A program made the position numbers and the translations under genes. Shown here in pieces: positions 54,349 to 64,000 of a stretch of DNA of 64,000 nucleotides. The notes under the pieces are model-generated. The model had not been told where the DNA came from. It saw nothing but the letters and a program-made list of their open reading frames with translations, and made no database searches. The first letter of the stretch is position 1. Each line of letters starts with the position of its first letter. The stretch spans positions 124,001 to 188,000 of the forward strand of contig NHNW01000016.1 of NCBI GenBank assembly GCA_002786025.1. The letters are read 5' to 3'. Source of the stretch: Zasmidium citrigriseum. Lineage: Eukaryota > Ascomycota > Dothideomycetes > Mycosphaerellales > Mycosphaerellaceae.

Positions 54349-55049
54349 AGAGAGCCTGGACCGCGGAGTTTCTTGTAGCAACGTATAAGTTTGATGGTTT
54401 ACTAGTATTCCAGACGGAAGCGGGCGTCCCGTTCACAGTCCTGTCCTCACGGAAGACTTTCTTGTCTCACATTTGCCATAGAAGGCTTAATAGTCGACGA
54501 TATAACGAGCGTTCAATCTGAACGAGTACCAATAGAGGTCCAGGTACATGAGAGATTCTCAAAACGCCGAAGACAGCTTGTTTCCACGAAGAGAATGCTC
54601 GCAGCTCACATTAGACCGGTGAAGAACTCCTGTGTTTCGTGGCTAGCTTCGCTCGAGTGGGACAACGACCGGTGTGTTGAATGTGTTCAACAAGGCTGTA
54701 GCACGCTTGGTCGTCAGCAGATTTGTATCGAGGCAAAGAAGTCACCAGTAGGAGACACATCGTCTGTGACGAAGTATTCATAAGCTTGTTCCAATCCGAA
54801 TGCAGACTGCGTAGATCCAATCCAAAAACGAGCCCATCAGCCATCGTGAGCCAAAGCAATGGTTCCGATGTAGATACTTGTCGCACATTGATTCCAATTA
54901 CTCACACTCCTACGCCTGGATGCTACGTCTCACAAGACTGATCGTCTCAGTTGACCAGCCAGCAAATACTTCAGACGCTTCCTGATGCTGAGATTTGATC
55001 CATCACTCACTTCTCTCACTTCTCTCTACACACTTCTGAAGGCTCAAAG
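54349..55049. other. Intergenic region, 700 bp
   Basis: No coding or RNA gene recognised. Just before the next gene, CTCACTTCTCTCACTTCTCTCTACACACTTC (near 55009-55038, pyrimidine-rich) is a typical fungal CT-rich promoter tract near transcription starts. Confidence 0.4.
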
Positions 55050-55667
55050 ATGACTCTCACCAGATTCTTACTCATCGCTCTCCTCAATCTCAGCCTAACC
55101 AGGGCTGTCGACGTTCGACACTACATCGACATGTTCGAATCAGCTTGCCAGGGCGAGTACGTAGCCTGCACAGACATCATCGCAGGCAAGTGCTGCGCCC
55201 TTGGATCGGAGCACGGCACCTCTTCTTTCTCAGTCCAATGTGTCGGATTGGACACTACAGGAGTACCTGACACTGTAAGTCCTCATTGCCGCACTAACAA
55301 AGAGGAAATCTAAAGTCACATCTAGTGCATCGCTTTCTCGGGGACCGCGGACAAATCCTGCGACAAAGCCTGCTTGACTTGGGCTGGCCAGTCTGCTCCA
55401 TGCATGGATGCAACAGAATGCGGCGACATCAAGGGCGGCATGTGGGTGTATGATAACACCCGTATGGAAGATACTGCCGGGGAAGACTGCGATTCGCAGG
55501 CCCCGAACGTGGCTGGATTCTGGGATGCGGCGCTTCGAGTCCATCGAGAACTCGACATTGGACCAGATGTCCCGAGCAACATCTCTGCTGCGATTCTTCA
55601 TGCTGTTGGCACGGGAGTTGGCTTTCAGGGATTGGACGGCGCCGTTAGAGAATATGAGTTGACGTGA
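55050..55667 (+). CDS. Small Cys-rich secreted protein (effector-like)
   Basis: Exons 55050-55274 and 55326-55667, joined by a 51-nt intron in phase 0, encode 188 residues. Residues 1-19 (TLTRFLLIALLNLSLTRA) are a signal peptide. About eleven Cys are spread over the mature protein, many in CC or CxxxC spacing (GKCCALG, DKSCDKACLTW), suggesting several disulfides. No catalytic motif or known domain. Size, secretion and Cys content match fungal effector candidates or wall-associated proteins, but this is by general properties only. Confidence 0.75.
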
Positions 55668-55932
55668 TGGGAATTTGAGAGGAGAAGGCTCAGTGATGGA
55701 GGAATTTTCAGCTTCTTAGACGAGTAGCTTTTGCAGTACAACTGAGTTCGGTCCTTATCTTTCGATGCGAGATGCTGCCATCAATCAGCCGTCAAATAAT
55801 CTTCACTCGTCAAGTAAGTCAACGACGTTGATAGAGTTACACTGCCTGGGCAAGATCATACCTTTGCCCAAGCTCCCAAGGCTGCCGACCAACTTGCTTC
55901 GCATTCAGAACGTTCGAGTTGTTCAGCTCATA

Positions 55933-56472
55933 TCATTCCTCATTCAGCCGTTCGTTAAGCTTGTCCCTCAAATTCCGATCCAGAATCTCCTTTTCCTCCG
56001 GCGTCGCCTTCCGGTAATACTTTCCATCGACTTCCAGATACTTCCTACCGGTCCTTGGATCTTCGACCTCCCAGACTTGGGGCACAGGTCTCTCCAATGT
56101 GACCTTCACGGCTTCTTAAGTTGCGTCCGGGCTCTCATCGCTTGACTTGGGTTGCTCGGGTGGTGCATGGCTTTGATCGACGGTGTCTGGCTTCGCTCCT
56201 GGCTGAGTCTGCGTGACTACCGGTTCAATTTCTTGCCAAGCTGTTCGAGTGATGTGTAGTTCATCCGTCGTCGACGACCTGGCCTCAGTGTATGAACTTG
56301 CCGGGTGGGCATTTGCGAATGGCTGGCGCGATTCATTATTTTGCCTCTCATCATCTCCTGAACCATTTGTCCTCATTCTCGGCTTGGCCAGGACGAGGAT
56401 GTCTTTCTTATCAAGGTTCTTGCTGCTCATTGTGTCCTGGCTTTTATGGAGGCTTTTCGTCTTATTGCGCAA
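55933..56472 (-). pseudogene. Hypothetical charged protein with in-frame TAA
   Basis: One frame runs from 56472 to TGA at 55933 and would encode about 179 residues but for a TAA at 56116-56118. The first part is Lys/Gln/Ser-rich. The part after the TAA is well-formed (EDPRTGRKYLEVDGKYYRK, EEKEILDRNLRDKLNERL) with a helical C-terminus, typical of short nuclear or chromatin-associated fungal proteins. A CAA-to-TAA change would explain the stop. Alternatively the gene simply ends at the TAA after 118 residues. No domain recognised. Confidence 0.45.
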
Positions 56473-56921
56473 GGCTGCGAGGCTCTGAGATCCCGCTCAG
56501 AAAGCAGCTATGGCTTCTTCATATTTAAGAATTGGCATTGTTTGCTCTCATTGTCTGACTTCTTGCAACCTCTTGCATTTGTGTGATTCTGTTGGCTTCG
56601 CGAACGTTGTGGTAGACACGGACAGCGAAGCTTGCTCTCTCAGGTTCACAGCGCAACTTCGCACACCTTCTTGTGATCAATGGAATCACTGTAGTCTTGG
56701 CCGAACCTGGGCTTCGACCACATCTCTAAGTGTTCTTTCTGGAAATTCGTCGGAATCTTCACATTCAACTCCGTCTTCTGAGACCTCGAAGGCGGTAGGA
56801 TTCGTTCGATGGTGCTTCTCAACGATGATTTTTTCTGAAAGCCTTCCCATCGATGTGCCCGTGCGCTCGAGAATCGGAAAGCTGCACAAACGCTAAATCG
56901 ACAGGACACAAGCAAAGTCTC
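56473..56921. other. Intergenic region
   Basis: About 450 bp between the hypothetical gene and the 3' end of the Zn2Cys6 gene. No motif seen in either strand. Confidence 0.45.
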
Positions 56922-59030
56922 TCAATCATAGGAGCCCAACAGCTGCGGGTCAATCTCCATCAGACCATTCGATCTCACGATCGCAAACTCTTGCAAGCCA
57001 ACGGCAATCTCTCCATGCTCTCCCATCTTCGCATAGACCATGCCGCAGTTGTCGGACTTATAGAACTCAGACTTCGCCCAATCAGTCATGTTGACATCAA
57101 TCAGTCGAGCTTCTCGAGGGACCTGATGGCTCTGAAACTCGTCGATGCTTTCGTCGCCGATCATTTGTCGAGCACAGTTTTCTTCGAAGTTGATGATGGT
57201 CTGGCAGAAAGAGGCAACACAGTGGCTGTCGAAGACTCCTTTTAGGTTTATTGACCGAACGAGCTCGACAGCTCGTCGGCGGATTGAGGATTTGCGGCAT
57301 TTGAAGGCGATAATGAAGATGCAGGGAACGAGACCGGTTCCTAGGGAGAAAGCCGGGCGAGTTGATTCTAGGTAATGTGTTAGCGCATGTGAAGCCTCAC
57401 GACATTGATGGAAAACTTACCTGACGAGCTGGAGTCTGTGCTATCGGGAGACCGCGGACTGCTAGGCGGGCTCCCGTTACGATGAAGGCTCACATATCGC
57501 TCTGCCAGTCCAAGGATGTATTCATACTGCTCCTCGAACCGATCTTGGAGCATTTCGTTAGATTCTCGCCAGAACGAGACTTCATGCCACAGGCAAAAGG
57601 CCTGAATCTGTGCAAGCAGGTGCGCTGATTGTCGATCAGATGTAAATGGGATGAATGCGAATGCAGACATCCATCTGCTCACGTCTCGCTTGGTCTGATC
57701 TACTCGAGCTGCGAGTTCCGGATTCGAAGAAAGGTCAACGGTTTTTGAGTGTACCGATGCCAGCATCCAAAGACGGTCATCGTCCAGATCGCCAACGCCG
57801 TCGTCTCGAAGGCCTCCGAGTGCACGTTCCAACAATTGGCGAAAAACGTCTTGGATGCCAGCCGCTAGTGTGTCCAAGTAGACCATGGCGTCCTGTAATG
57901 AGGAGAAGACTGCTGGGATGTCGTCTCGCACTACAGGGTAAAGATAGGGGTCTGTTCGGCCTCTGCTGGTTGCACGATCAGGAATTGTTGCAACATACCC
58001 TCCCGTTCCATCAACTTACTGAATCGTCATGTCCATGTCGAGGCGAACGAACTGGGTGAAGTCAGCTTCTGAGTGTTCTGCCCAACTTTCTTGAGATCCA
58101 TAGACAAGGAGCGTACAGTCTGCAAAAGAATATCAAGATCGCTTTGCGGGTTGACTTTGACTTCAACAAGTCGTTTCTCAACAGAGGACTTCCGTGATTT
58201 TGGGCTCCCAGGAAGTTTCACACGATCGTATAATATCCGCAGGCCAGTTCGAAGATGGAGGCTAGCCCGAAGATCTTGGCCACACCAGACTTCGAAACAG
58301 AACATCAGAAGTGACATGAGCATCACGACTTGTACCTCGGCGTCTGAACTGCTTGTTGACAGGTTGCCGATGTGACTACTTGCGAGGACCACTAGAGATT
58401 GAATCAGCAAGTGTCACTGAGTGTTGCAAGTATGTGATTCGATAGATGTCAATACTCACTCGCTTTGTTGCACTGATTGATGGCAAATTCGTGCAGATTG
58501 TGGTCCACCGACGAACCCTTGATATAATGTGATGGCGAGAAAATCCCATACGCTTGGTGTAATGATCCCAGTGCGATTATTGCATGCAGGATCGCCGGCT
58601 CAGTCAAGCTCGCATTGATGGATAGCCTCTCCCACGACAACAGCCAAGCGTTGCCTGGTAATTGATGAACAGTCTGCATGCGAAAGTAATCGAAAGCATT
58701 GCGTTCAGTGGTGGTCATTTGATGCAAAGACCCTCCTGGCGACTGCAGAACAGGCCACAGCGAAGCCACAGGAGTCAAGTGTTTCGGCTGCACGAAAGGC
58801 AGCTTCCTAACTTCGTTAGGATCCTTGGGAGCATCGTAGCCGGCACATTGCCGTCCGGAACGACTGCACCGCTGGCAGACGGGCTTCGTTTCATCGCACT
58901 TGATGTGTCGTTGTCGACATGTTCTGCAGCCTGTCCTGGTTTTCTAGAACACATTAGCAAGTGAGTTTGAGAATGGTCCAGGCCGACTGACGGGTGCCTT
59001 CGCTCTCTGCCTTACGATGGGAACAGTCAT
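56922..59030 (-). CDS. Zn2Cys6 transcription factor
   Basis: Six exons (59030-59016, 58943-58460, 58391-58117, 58051-58020, 57962-57421, 57367-56922) join in consistent phase to 597 residues. Exon 1 is only 15 nt (MTVPI). The binuclear zinc cluster begins at residue 6: [18 protein letters not shown] then [18 protein letters not shown], with all six Cys in CX2CX6C...CX2CX6C spacing. The rest is a helical fungal-type middle/C-terminal region without membrane segments. Such regulators bind CGG half-sites. Its targets are unknown; it lies between a secreted-protein gene and the esterase/P450 pair. The fifth exon acceptor is a NAG-NAG site (CAGCAG), allowing one residue of variation. Confidence 0.9.
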
Positions 59031-60050
59031 ATTTTGCTGGATCCTGCAGGACACTCTGTAAGGCTGCTACTGTACGAGCTCGATCGAGGCGCGGGAGGGC
59101 ATTCTTGTGCGCCATGATGGGTCGCTTTTGTGTGGGAAGGGCGTCTCCCACAGCCACGAAGCACAGGGTGAGGTTAAAGCTGTTAGAGTTTGCGCGACCG
59201 GTCTCGACAAGTCTAATGATCCTACGGCGTCTGTTTCGGGCAAGCTCGTCCGTGCTCCTATTCGCCCCACTGTACGAAGGGTCCTGTGTTGCGTGGATGT
59301 ACGAGAGCTACCAGAGAGCTTGTCGCAATTGCATAATTTGACAGCATGCCCGGAGTGGTGACGCGACAGCGACCGCAGCAGGACGTCGTCAACGCTGCCG
59401 CAGCTTATCTTTCGTAAGAGCAGGCTGCTGACTTAGCTTTGCGCCAAGATTCACGAGACCGCGACGACTGGCCTAATGTGGTAAGTCGGCATCACGCTAC
59501 AGTGACACAGGGATGTGTTGATCTTCTTATTCGATATGCCAAGATGAACGGTCTTTGCGATACTGATATACTTCAATTGAGCTGCGATGGCAACCCTCTG
59601 AGTAGGTAGCCAAGGCCGGCTTGATAATGCTTGCACACGCACCAGCCGAGCACACTCAGCAGCATCATACGGCCCCTGGATTGCAGTGCCATGCAGGGGA
59701 GGGTATTACACGAGCCAGCCTTCACAATGGCAAGTAGGATCGCAAGTCGTTCTCGGAGATCAAAGCATTCAGAAGTGACATCACACTTGAACGCTGAACC
59801 AGTGTACGCTCGTTTCGAGTGATGGACACATGGGAACAGAATGCCTCTCAATCCAACTTCATTACAGAGGTGACAGAGGCTCTAAGTTGGTCTCTACCAG
59901 CCAGCTCAAGAACACAACATCAAATGAATAATTGGCAAGTTTATGGCCCCTATTCCGTAAGCATGCAACAAGAATAGCCTGATGACTACCAGACATTACT
60001 GTCAAACGCGTATACATCTCTCACTTTGATTGAAATTTTTCAGCGTGGCC
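59031..60050. other. Intergenic region, about 1 kb
   Basis: Upstream of the Zn2Cys6 gene and 3' of the carboxylesterase gene. Several short frames, none with motif or intron support. No tRNA or repeat recognised. Confidence 0.45.
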
Positions 60051-61720
60051 CTAGTTCCTCGCCTCCGCTCTGCGACTGTCCCAAAAGCCACATCGAGTCG
60101 ACACGTCTGGATCTCTCATTGTCTCGATCGTGTTGTAGGTGAAATTCAAAGTTCCATATCCCATGGCTTCTCCATCTTCGACTGTTCCGTTGCCCATTGA
60201 AGCATACGAAGGCCAGTAAGGGGCATTGTACGATCTTTCGGGATTGGGATCCTGGTTCTTGATGAATGAAACATAGTAAGACGTCATAATCTGGGCTATC
60301 GTGTGGTTGTTCGCCGTCGGCATGCTGATATCCCGAGACGCTAGGAAATCCGAGACAGCACCGTGGAGCTGAGTGCCGGCCGCAAAGATCAATTTGAACA
60401 TAGCTGTGACGTTACTTTTGCGGTCAATCAAATTTCTTGCCACAAGTGCTGTTGGACAGTTCTCGAGATAGTCGCCATACCAAGTCTGTCGTTGGAAGAA
60501 TGTTGAGTTGAACAGGCTGCGAGGGTACAGTTCGTACAGGCGTGAGTAGAAAGATGGTGCTGCGTGTGGGAACCACTTCCTTGCGTCGGTTGTCTCTTCT
60601 TCTTGCGTAGTCATCGATTCATTGCTGAATGTGACTCCCACGTATTCGTCATGGTCGATGAGTAGAGGCACGTCGTGAAAGTACCCTAGATTGAATTCGT
60701 CCTGAGGCAGTCCACGTATGAACTTTCCGTCAACAATTGGAGAAAAGACTCCGGCGTCTCCCATCGGATGAGGTCCCCACAGAGTGATATTGAGCATTTG
60801 GGCGTTCAAACGGATTAGATCCTCGGCAGAAAGCGCTCGGAGCTCTTCTAGGGAAGTGCACTTTGCGAGCTCGAGAATGATACGAAACTGCATCTCTTGT
60901 TGCGTCTCGTTGATGCATGGCAAGAAGCCTGGATACGACGCAATGGCCGCTTGGAAAGGTGAGTTGTCGTAGGCCCTGCCTGCAATCATGTGGTACAGAA
61001 CGCTACTGCCGCCTGCTGACCCACCCCATAGAGTGACCTTTGCTGGGTCACCGCCTGCTGTCAACATCAGTTCAATGATCTTGCTCGTTCCCATATTCAC
61101 CCACCGAACTTTGAAATATGCCTCTGCACCCACTCAATTGCAAGTCTTTGATCCAGCAGTCCGGTATTCAACGCCCCATTCGCCTTCACGGCACTTCCGG
61201 AGAGGAAGCCCTGCATGCCCAGCCTGTAGTTCATGTTCACGGAAATGATGCTACCATTGCTGGCATAAATCATCGAATCTGGATACGTACCAGCGTCGCT
61301 GCCTCCAATGAAGCCGCCGCCGTGGATTTGGACAACGACGGGCAATCGATCAGAAATTGGATCGGACGGTGTCACAACGTCGAGAAACAAGCAGTCTTCG
61401 GAGACTTGTGCCGGAGCATCCAAAAGTGTGCCGTCTTGGAGACAGACGTTGCCAGAGTCTGTTGCATTGTATGTAATCGAAGAGCTGAAGTTGTTGTGAT
61501 TTTCAATTGGCAGTGGTTTCCGCCATCTGCGGTCACCAGTGGGTGGAACAGCATATCTGATGCCTCTGAAGTAGTTTATCCGAGAGGTGTTGTTCGTCAA
61601 GCCTCGATACTCGACATATTCGAGATCAACTGTGGGTGTTTCTGGATTCGATCGAACGACTAGGGCCGATGCAGTCTGCAATGCGGCAAAGGCACTCGTC
61701 AGAAAGAGGATTGTTCGCAT
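60051..61720 (-). CDS. Secreted type-B carboxylesterase/lipase
   Basis: Exons 61720-61105 and 61054-60051 (50-nt intron; join restores KFGGDPAKVTLWGGSAGG) give 539 residues, the usual size. Signal peptide RTILFLTSAFAALQTASA. Family blocks: YFRGIRYAVPP, EDCLFLDVVTP, QIHGGGFIGGS (oxyanion hole), NYRLGMQGFL. The nucleophile Ser is in GGSAGG, where the common Glu before Ser is Gly. The acidic residue is probably in DHDEYVG and the His in QLHGAVSDF. Several N-glycosylation sites. It would hydrolyse esters outside the cell; substrate unknown. Confidence 0.92.
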
Positions 61721-62351
61721 TATTGCTGTTGGTAGACTCGGAATGCAAGGATAGTGATGTCTATGAGCAAGGAGGAGAAAATGTTGCTTGTTTCCACCAG
61801 TTCAAGTGGAATATAAAATGATCGATCTCGAAACCTCGCTCGTGTCGTCCACACGGACTGCGCCGCCCCGTCAAACCTGACCAACATGGTTTCGAAGTAT
61901 GGTTCGTACAAGTCCGAACAACATCAATCAAAAGAACGCCGAAACTTTCATCGTCGCCGTTGAGATCGCAAACGACAGGATAGAGAGCACATGGCCATTG
62001 GGGCAGTCATATCGACTTGTCACTTCAACGATGTCGGATGAAAATCTCACGTACCACCACCCAATCACTCAAATGCATTTGCAAGGCTGTGAGCAAGCAT
62101 GAATCTCAATAAGCTTTCCAATGTCTGAACCTTGAGGTTGAGCCGATATCAACGGCGGCAACTCTCGCAAAGATACGAAAGTCAAACGGGCCCGCGGCCG
62201 CCGCAGCCTTTCCTCAGCCCCCAACGACGTCACCGCTTCGTGAGGTCCACATTGCAAAGCAGAGCATCTCAATTTCATTCCGTCTTTACTGTACTCTATC
62301 ATCTTGGAAACTTGGAAACACTTCATTGTCTTCGGTGTCAAATTCTGCCCG
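61721..62351. other. Intergenic region
   Basis: About 630 bp between two minus-strand genes; carries the esterase promoter. No other feature recognised. Confidence 0.45.
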
Positions 62352-63913
62352 TCACTCTCTGCGAGCTTGAGTCAACACGCACATCAATGGAACCTTCTCC
62401 CACAACGTATAGATCTTCTGGTTACTCCAGGCGGCGGACTCTGGACATAGCTTCAGGTCGAAATGCAAGAAAACAGCGGCTAGAATGAGCCTCATCTCAT
62501 GCCATGCAAGATTCTGCTGATCCGTCAGCCATCACATCACCACAAATGACGAGGAAGACTTACCTTTCCAATACAATTCCTCGGTCCAAAGCTGAAAGGC
62601 TCCAGCGCATCCAGCTTATCACCCTCAAAATGCTCAATCCACCTCTCCGGACGGAACTCCTTGGGATCCGAGAAATTTGTAGAAGAGCTGAAAGTCGCGA
62701 GATTGTGGATACCGACAGCGACTCCTCCAGGAACCCACTCGCCATTGATCTTGCAGCCGGCGTCAGGAGTCCTTCGAGTCATGGCGATGGGCACTGGAGG
62801 ATACATGCGAAGACCTTCCTGCAGAACTGCGTGAAGATACTTCATCTGAGCAAGCCTCTCGAGAGTGAAGTCGTCGAACGATGAGAAGGTCCCACGGACC
62901 TCCGCGGTCAATTTCTGGAGAACTCGAGGATTTCTGAGGAGGTGATATGTTGTCCCACTGAGTGCCGTTGCTGTTGTCTCAGTACCGGCGATCATGAAGA
63001 TCTCCGCATTCGCCTGGTGCTCGTGCAGTGTCAGTCCTTCCTTTCCCTCCTCTTTCGCCAGGATCTTGGACCAGAAATCCGGGCGATGGGTCTCGCCTCT
63101 CTCCAGCCTTCGGTTCAACCGATCGACAGAATAAGCTCGATGTTGTTCTCCCTGGCGTTTGATCGATTTTGTATTCATCAGGACATTTGCAACGAACCAC
63201 TTGAAACCCGGATGGATTTTCGTAACGCCACCCACAATCGTTCCGATTTTGATGCTTCCATATATCGTTTGGACCCAAGAAGATAGCTCTCCGTGGTCAA
63301 GCATGTTCAAGTTCTCGCCGAACGTCAAATCCCCCATGATGTCGAACGTGGTGCAGTTGTAGAATTTGAGGATGTCGACTTCCTCACCCATCCGCTCGGA
63401 TAGTTTACTGATGAGCTTGATAACCCATTGCTTAAGAATAGGCTCCTGTTCTCGCAATGCACGATCGCTGAAGGCGTGTGTCAAGATCTTGCGCATACGA
63501 GAATGGTCTGCGTCGTTGGCGGCCGTGACAACGTTGCAGACGCCATTGTGGTCTGGAGTATACACCAGTGGATCTTTGAACGGCTTCGATTGCCCGGCTT
63601 TCTTGTGTCCGTAAACATCGTTCCATGTTTGGAAGTCGCCGATGAAGGAGAGCTGCTTGGGACCAACTCGCACAACTGGGCCGTGTCTTTCGTGCAAGGC
63701 AGGCACTACCACTCCGCTCCTGCCGAGAATCTCATCGAGAATACCTGGTAGCCTAGACGCTGCGTATAGCTTCGGGCCTGGAAACTTGCTGAGTGGTCCG
63801 AGAAAGACATCGTACAGGACTGATCCCGCCAAGTAGGCAACGACGATTGTACCAATGGTGAGGTAAATGACGGAGTTGTTCTGGAGGAAGCCGCTGAGGG
63901 CAGGGTCTGGCAT
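62352..63913 (-). CDS. Cytochrome P450 monooxygenase
   Basis: Exons 63913-62564 and 62513-62352 (50-nt intron after CIGK) encode 503 residues, the usual length. The start at 63913 is chosen because it is the first in-frame ATG giving a normal N-terminus: one membrane anchor (VIYLTIGTIVVAYLAG) then LSKFPGPKLYAASRLP. Motifs: I-helix AGTETT, K-helix EGLR, PERW, and heme loop FSFGPRNCIGK with the Cys ligand, completed by NLAWHEMRLIL from exon 2. Class II P450 of the endoplasmic reticulum, oxidising a small hydrophobic molecule with electrons from P450 reductase. The spacing looks like CYP monooxygenases of secondary metabolism or detoxification; no substrate can be given. Confidence 0.93.
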
Positions 63914-64000
63914 GATGCTGGTGAAGTGCGAGTAACTTGAGGGCAAGACCAAGGGGACTTTCTCGTCCAAGGATGGTGTGCAGCTGAAGACAACAAGTAA
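63914..64000. other. Upstream region of the P450 gene at the window edge
   Basis: The P450 frame stays open to about 63970 but without ATG, so a start further upstream via an extra exon cannot be excluded. Nothing else recognised. Confidence 0.4.

Overview
The window looks like an accessory or subtelomere-like stretch of a filamentous ascomycete (Pezizomycotina) genome. Genes carry many 45-60 nt GT-AG introns with GCTAAC/GCTGAC-type branch sites. The predicted proteins are typical of such fungi: Zn2Cys6 regulators, LysM/CBM18 and CBM1 secreted proteins, a GH55 glucanase, a sulfatase, a P450 and MFS permeases. Two large repeat blocks carry the CpA-to-TpA signature of repeat-induced point mutation (RIP). 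Species cannot be named from sequence alone.

Layout. (1) 1-14581 is a saturated-RIP retrotransposon nest. A minus-strand Ty3/Gypsy remnant lies at about 900-7250. A structurally complete plus-strand chromovirus (7652-14247) has 192-bp LTRs, TSD TAGTA, a self-priming-type primer site, gag, pol with chromodomain, a polypurine tract and a 50-bp interstitial TTAGGG array. The nest is bracketed by a 79-bp direct repeat and abuts the C-terminal stub of a regulator gene. (2) 14.6-28.3 kb is gene-bearing: NmrA-like protein, double-CBM1 secreted protein, ACS-type MFS permease, isocitrate lyase/PEP-mutase enzyme, a second MFS gene with a one-base frameshift, a small secreted protein and a secreted BBE-type FAD oxidase. 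(3) 28.3-45.5 kb holds one long minus-strand gene. It encodes the C-terminal part of a NucA/NucB-containing class V chitinase-like protein fused to a GH55 glucanase, and it is split by an 11.8-kb element (32893-44697). (4) 46.2-64 kb is gene-bearing again: LysM-CBM18 protein, hypothetical, sulfatase, DUF6536 membrane protein, Cys-rich secreted protein, Zn2Cys6 regulator, carboxylesterase and P450.

The most interesting object is the 11.8-kb insertion. It has a 9-bp target duplication (CCTCAATCC), short imperfect terminal inverted repeats, a 12-bp-stem hairpin about 10 bp inside each end, and two long RIP-mutated coding regions. One is a DUF6589-like protein on the plus strand (33582-36782). 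The other is a RecQ-like helicase on the minus strand (40436-43861). The same palindromic motif follows both. I know of no named transposon class with this combination.

Functional links. The chitin-binding LysM/CBM18 gene sits head-to-head with the chitinase remnant, an arrangement known for subgroup-C chitinases. Together with GH55, CBM1, sulfatase, FAD-oxidase and esterase genes it makes the window rich in secreted polysaccharide-active or host/substrate-interaction functions. Several genes show decay: an insertion, a frameshift, a lost splice donor and a nonsense codon.
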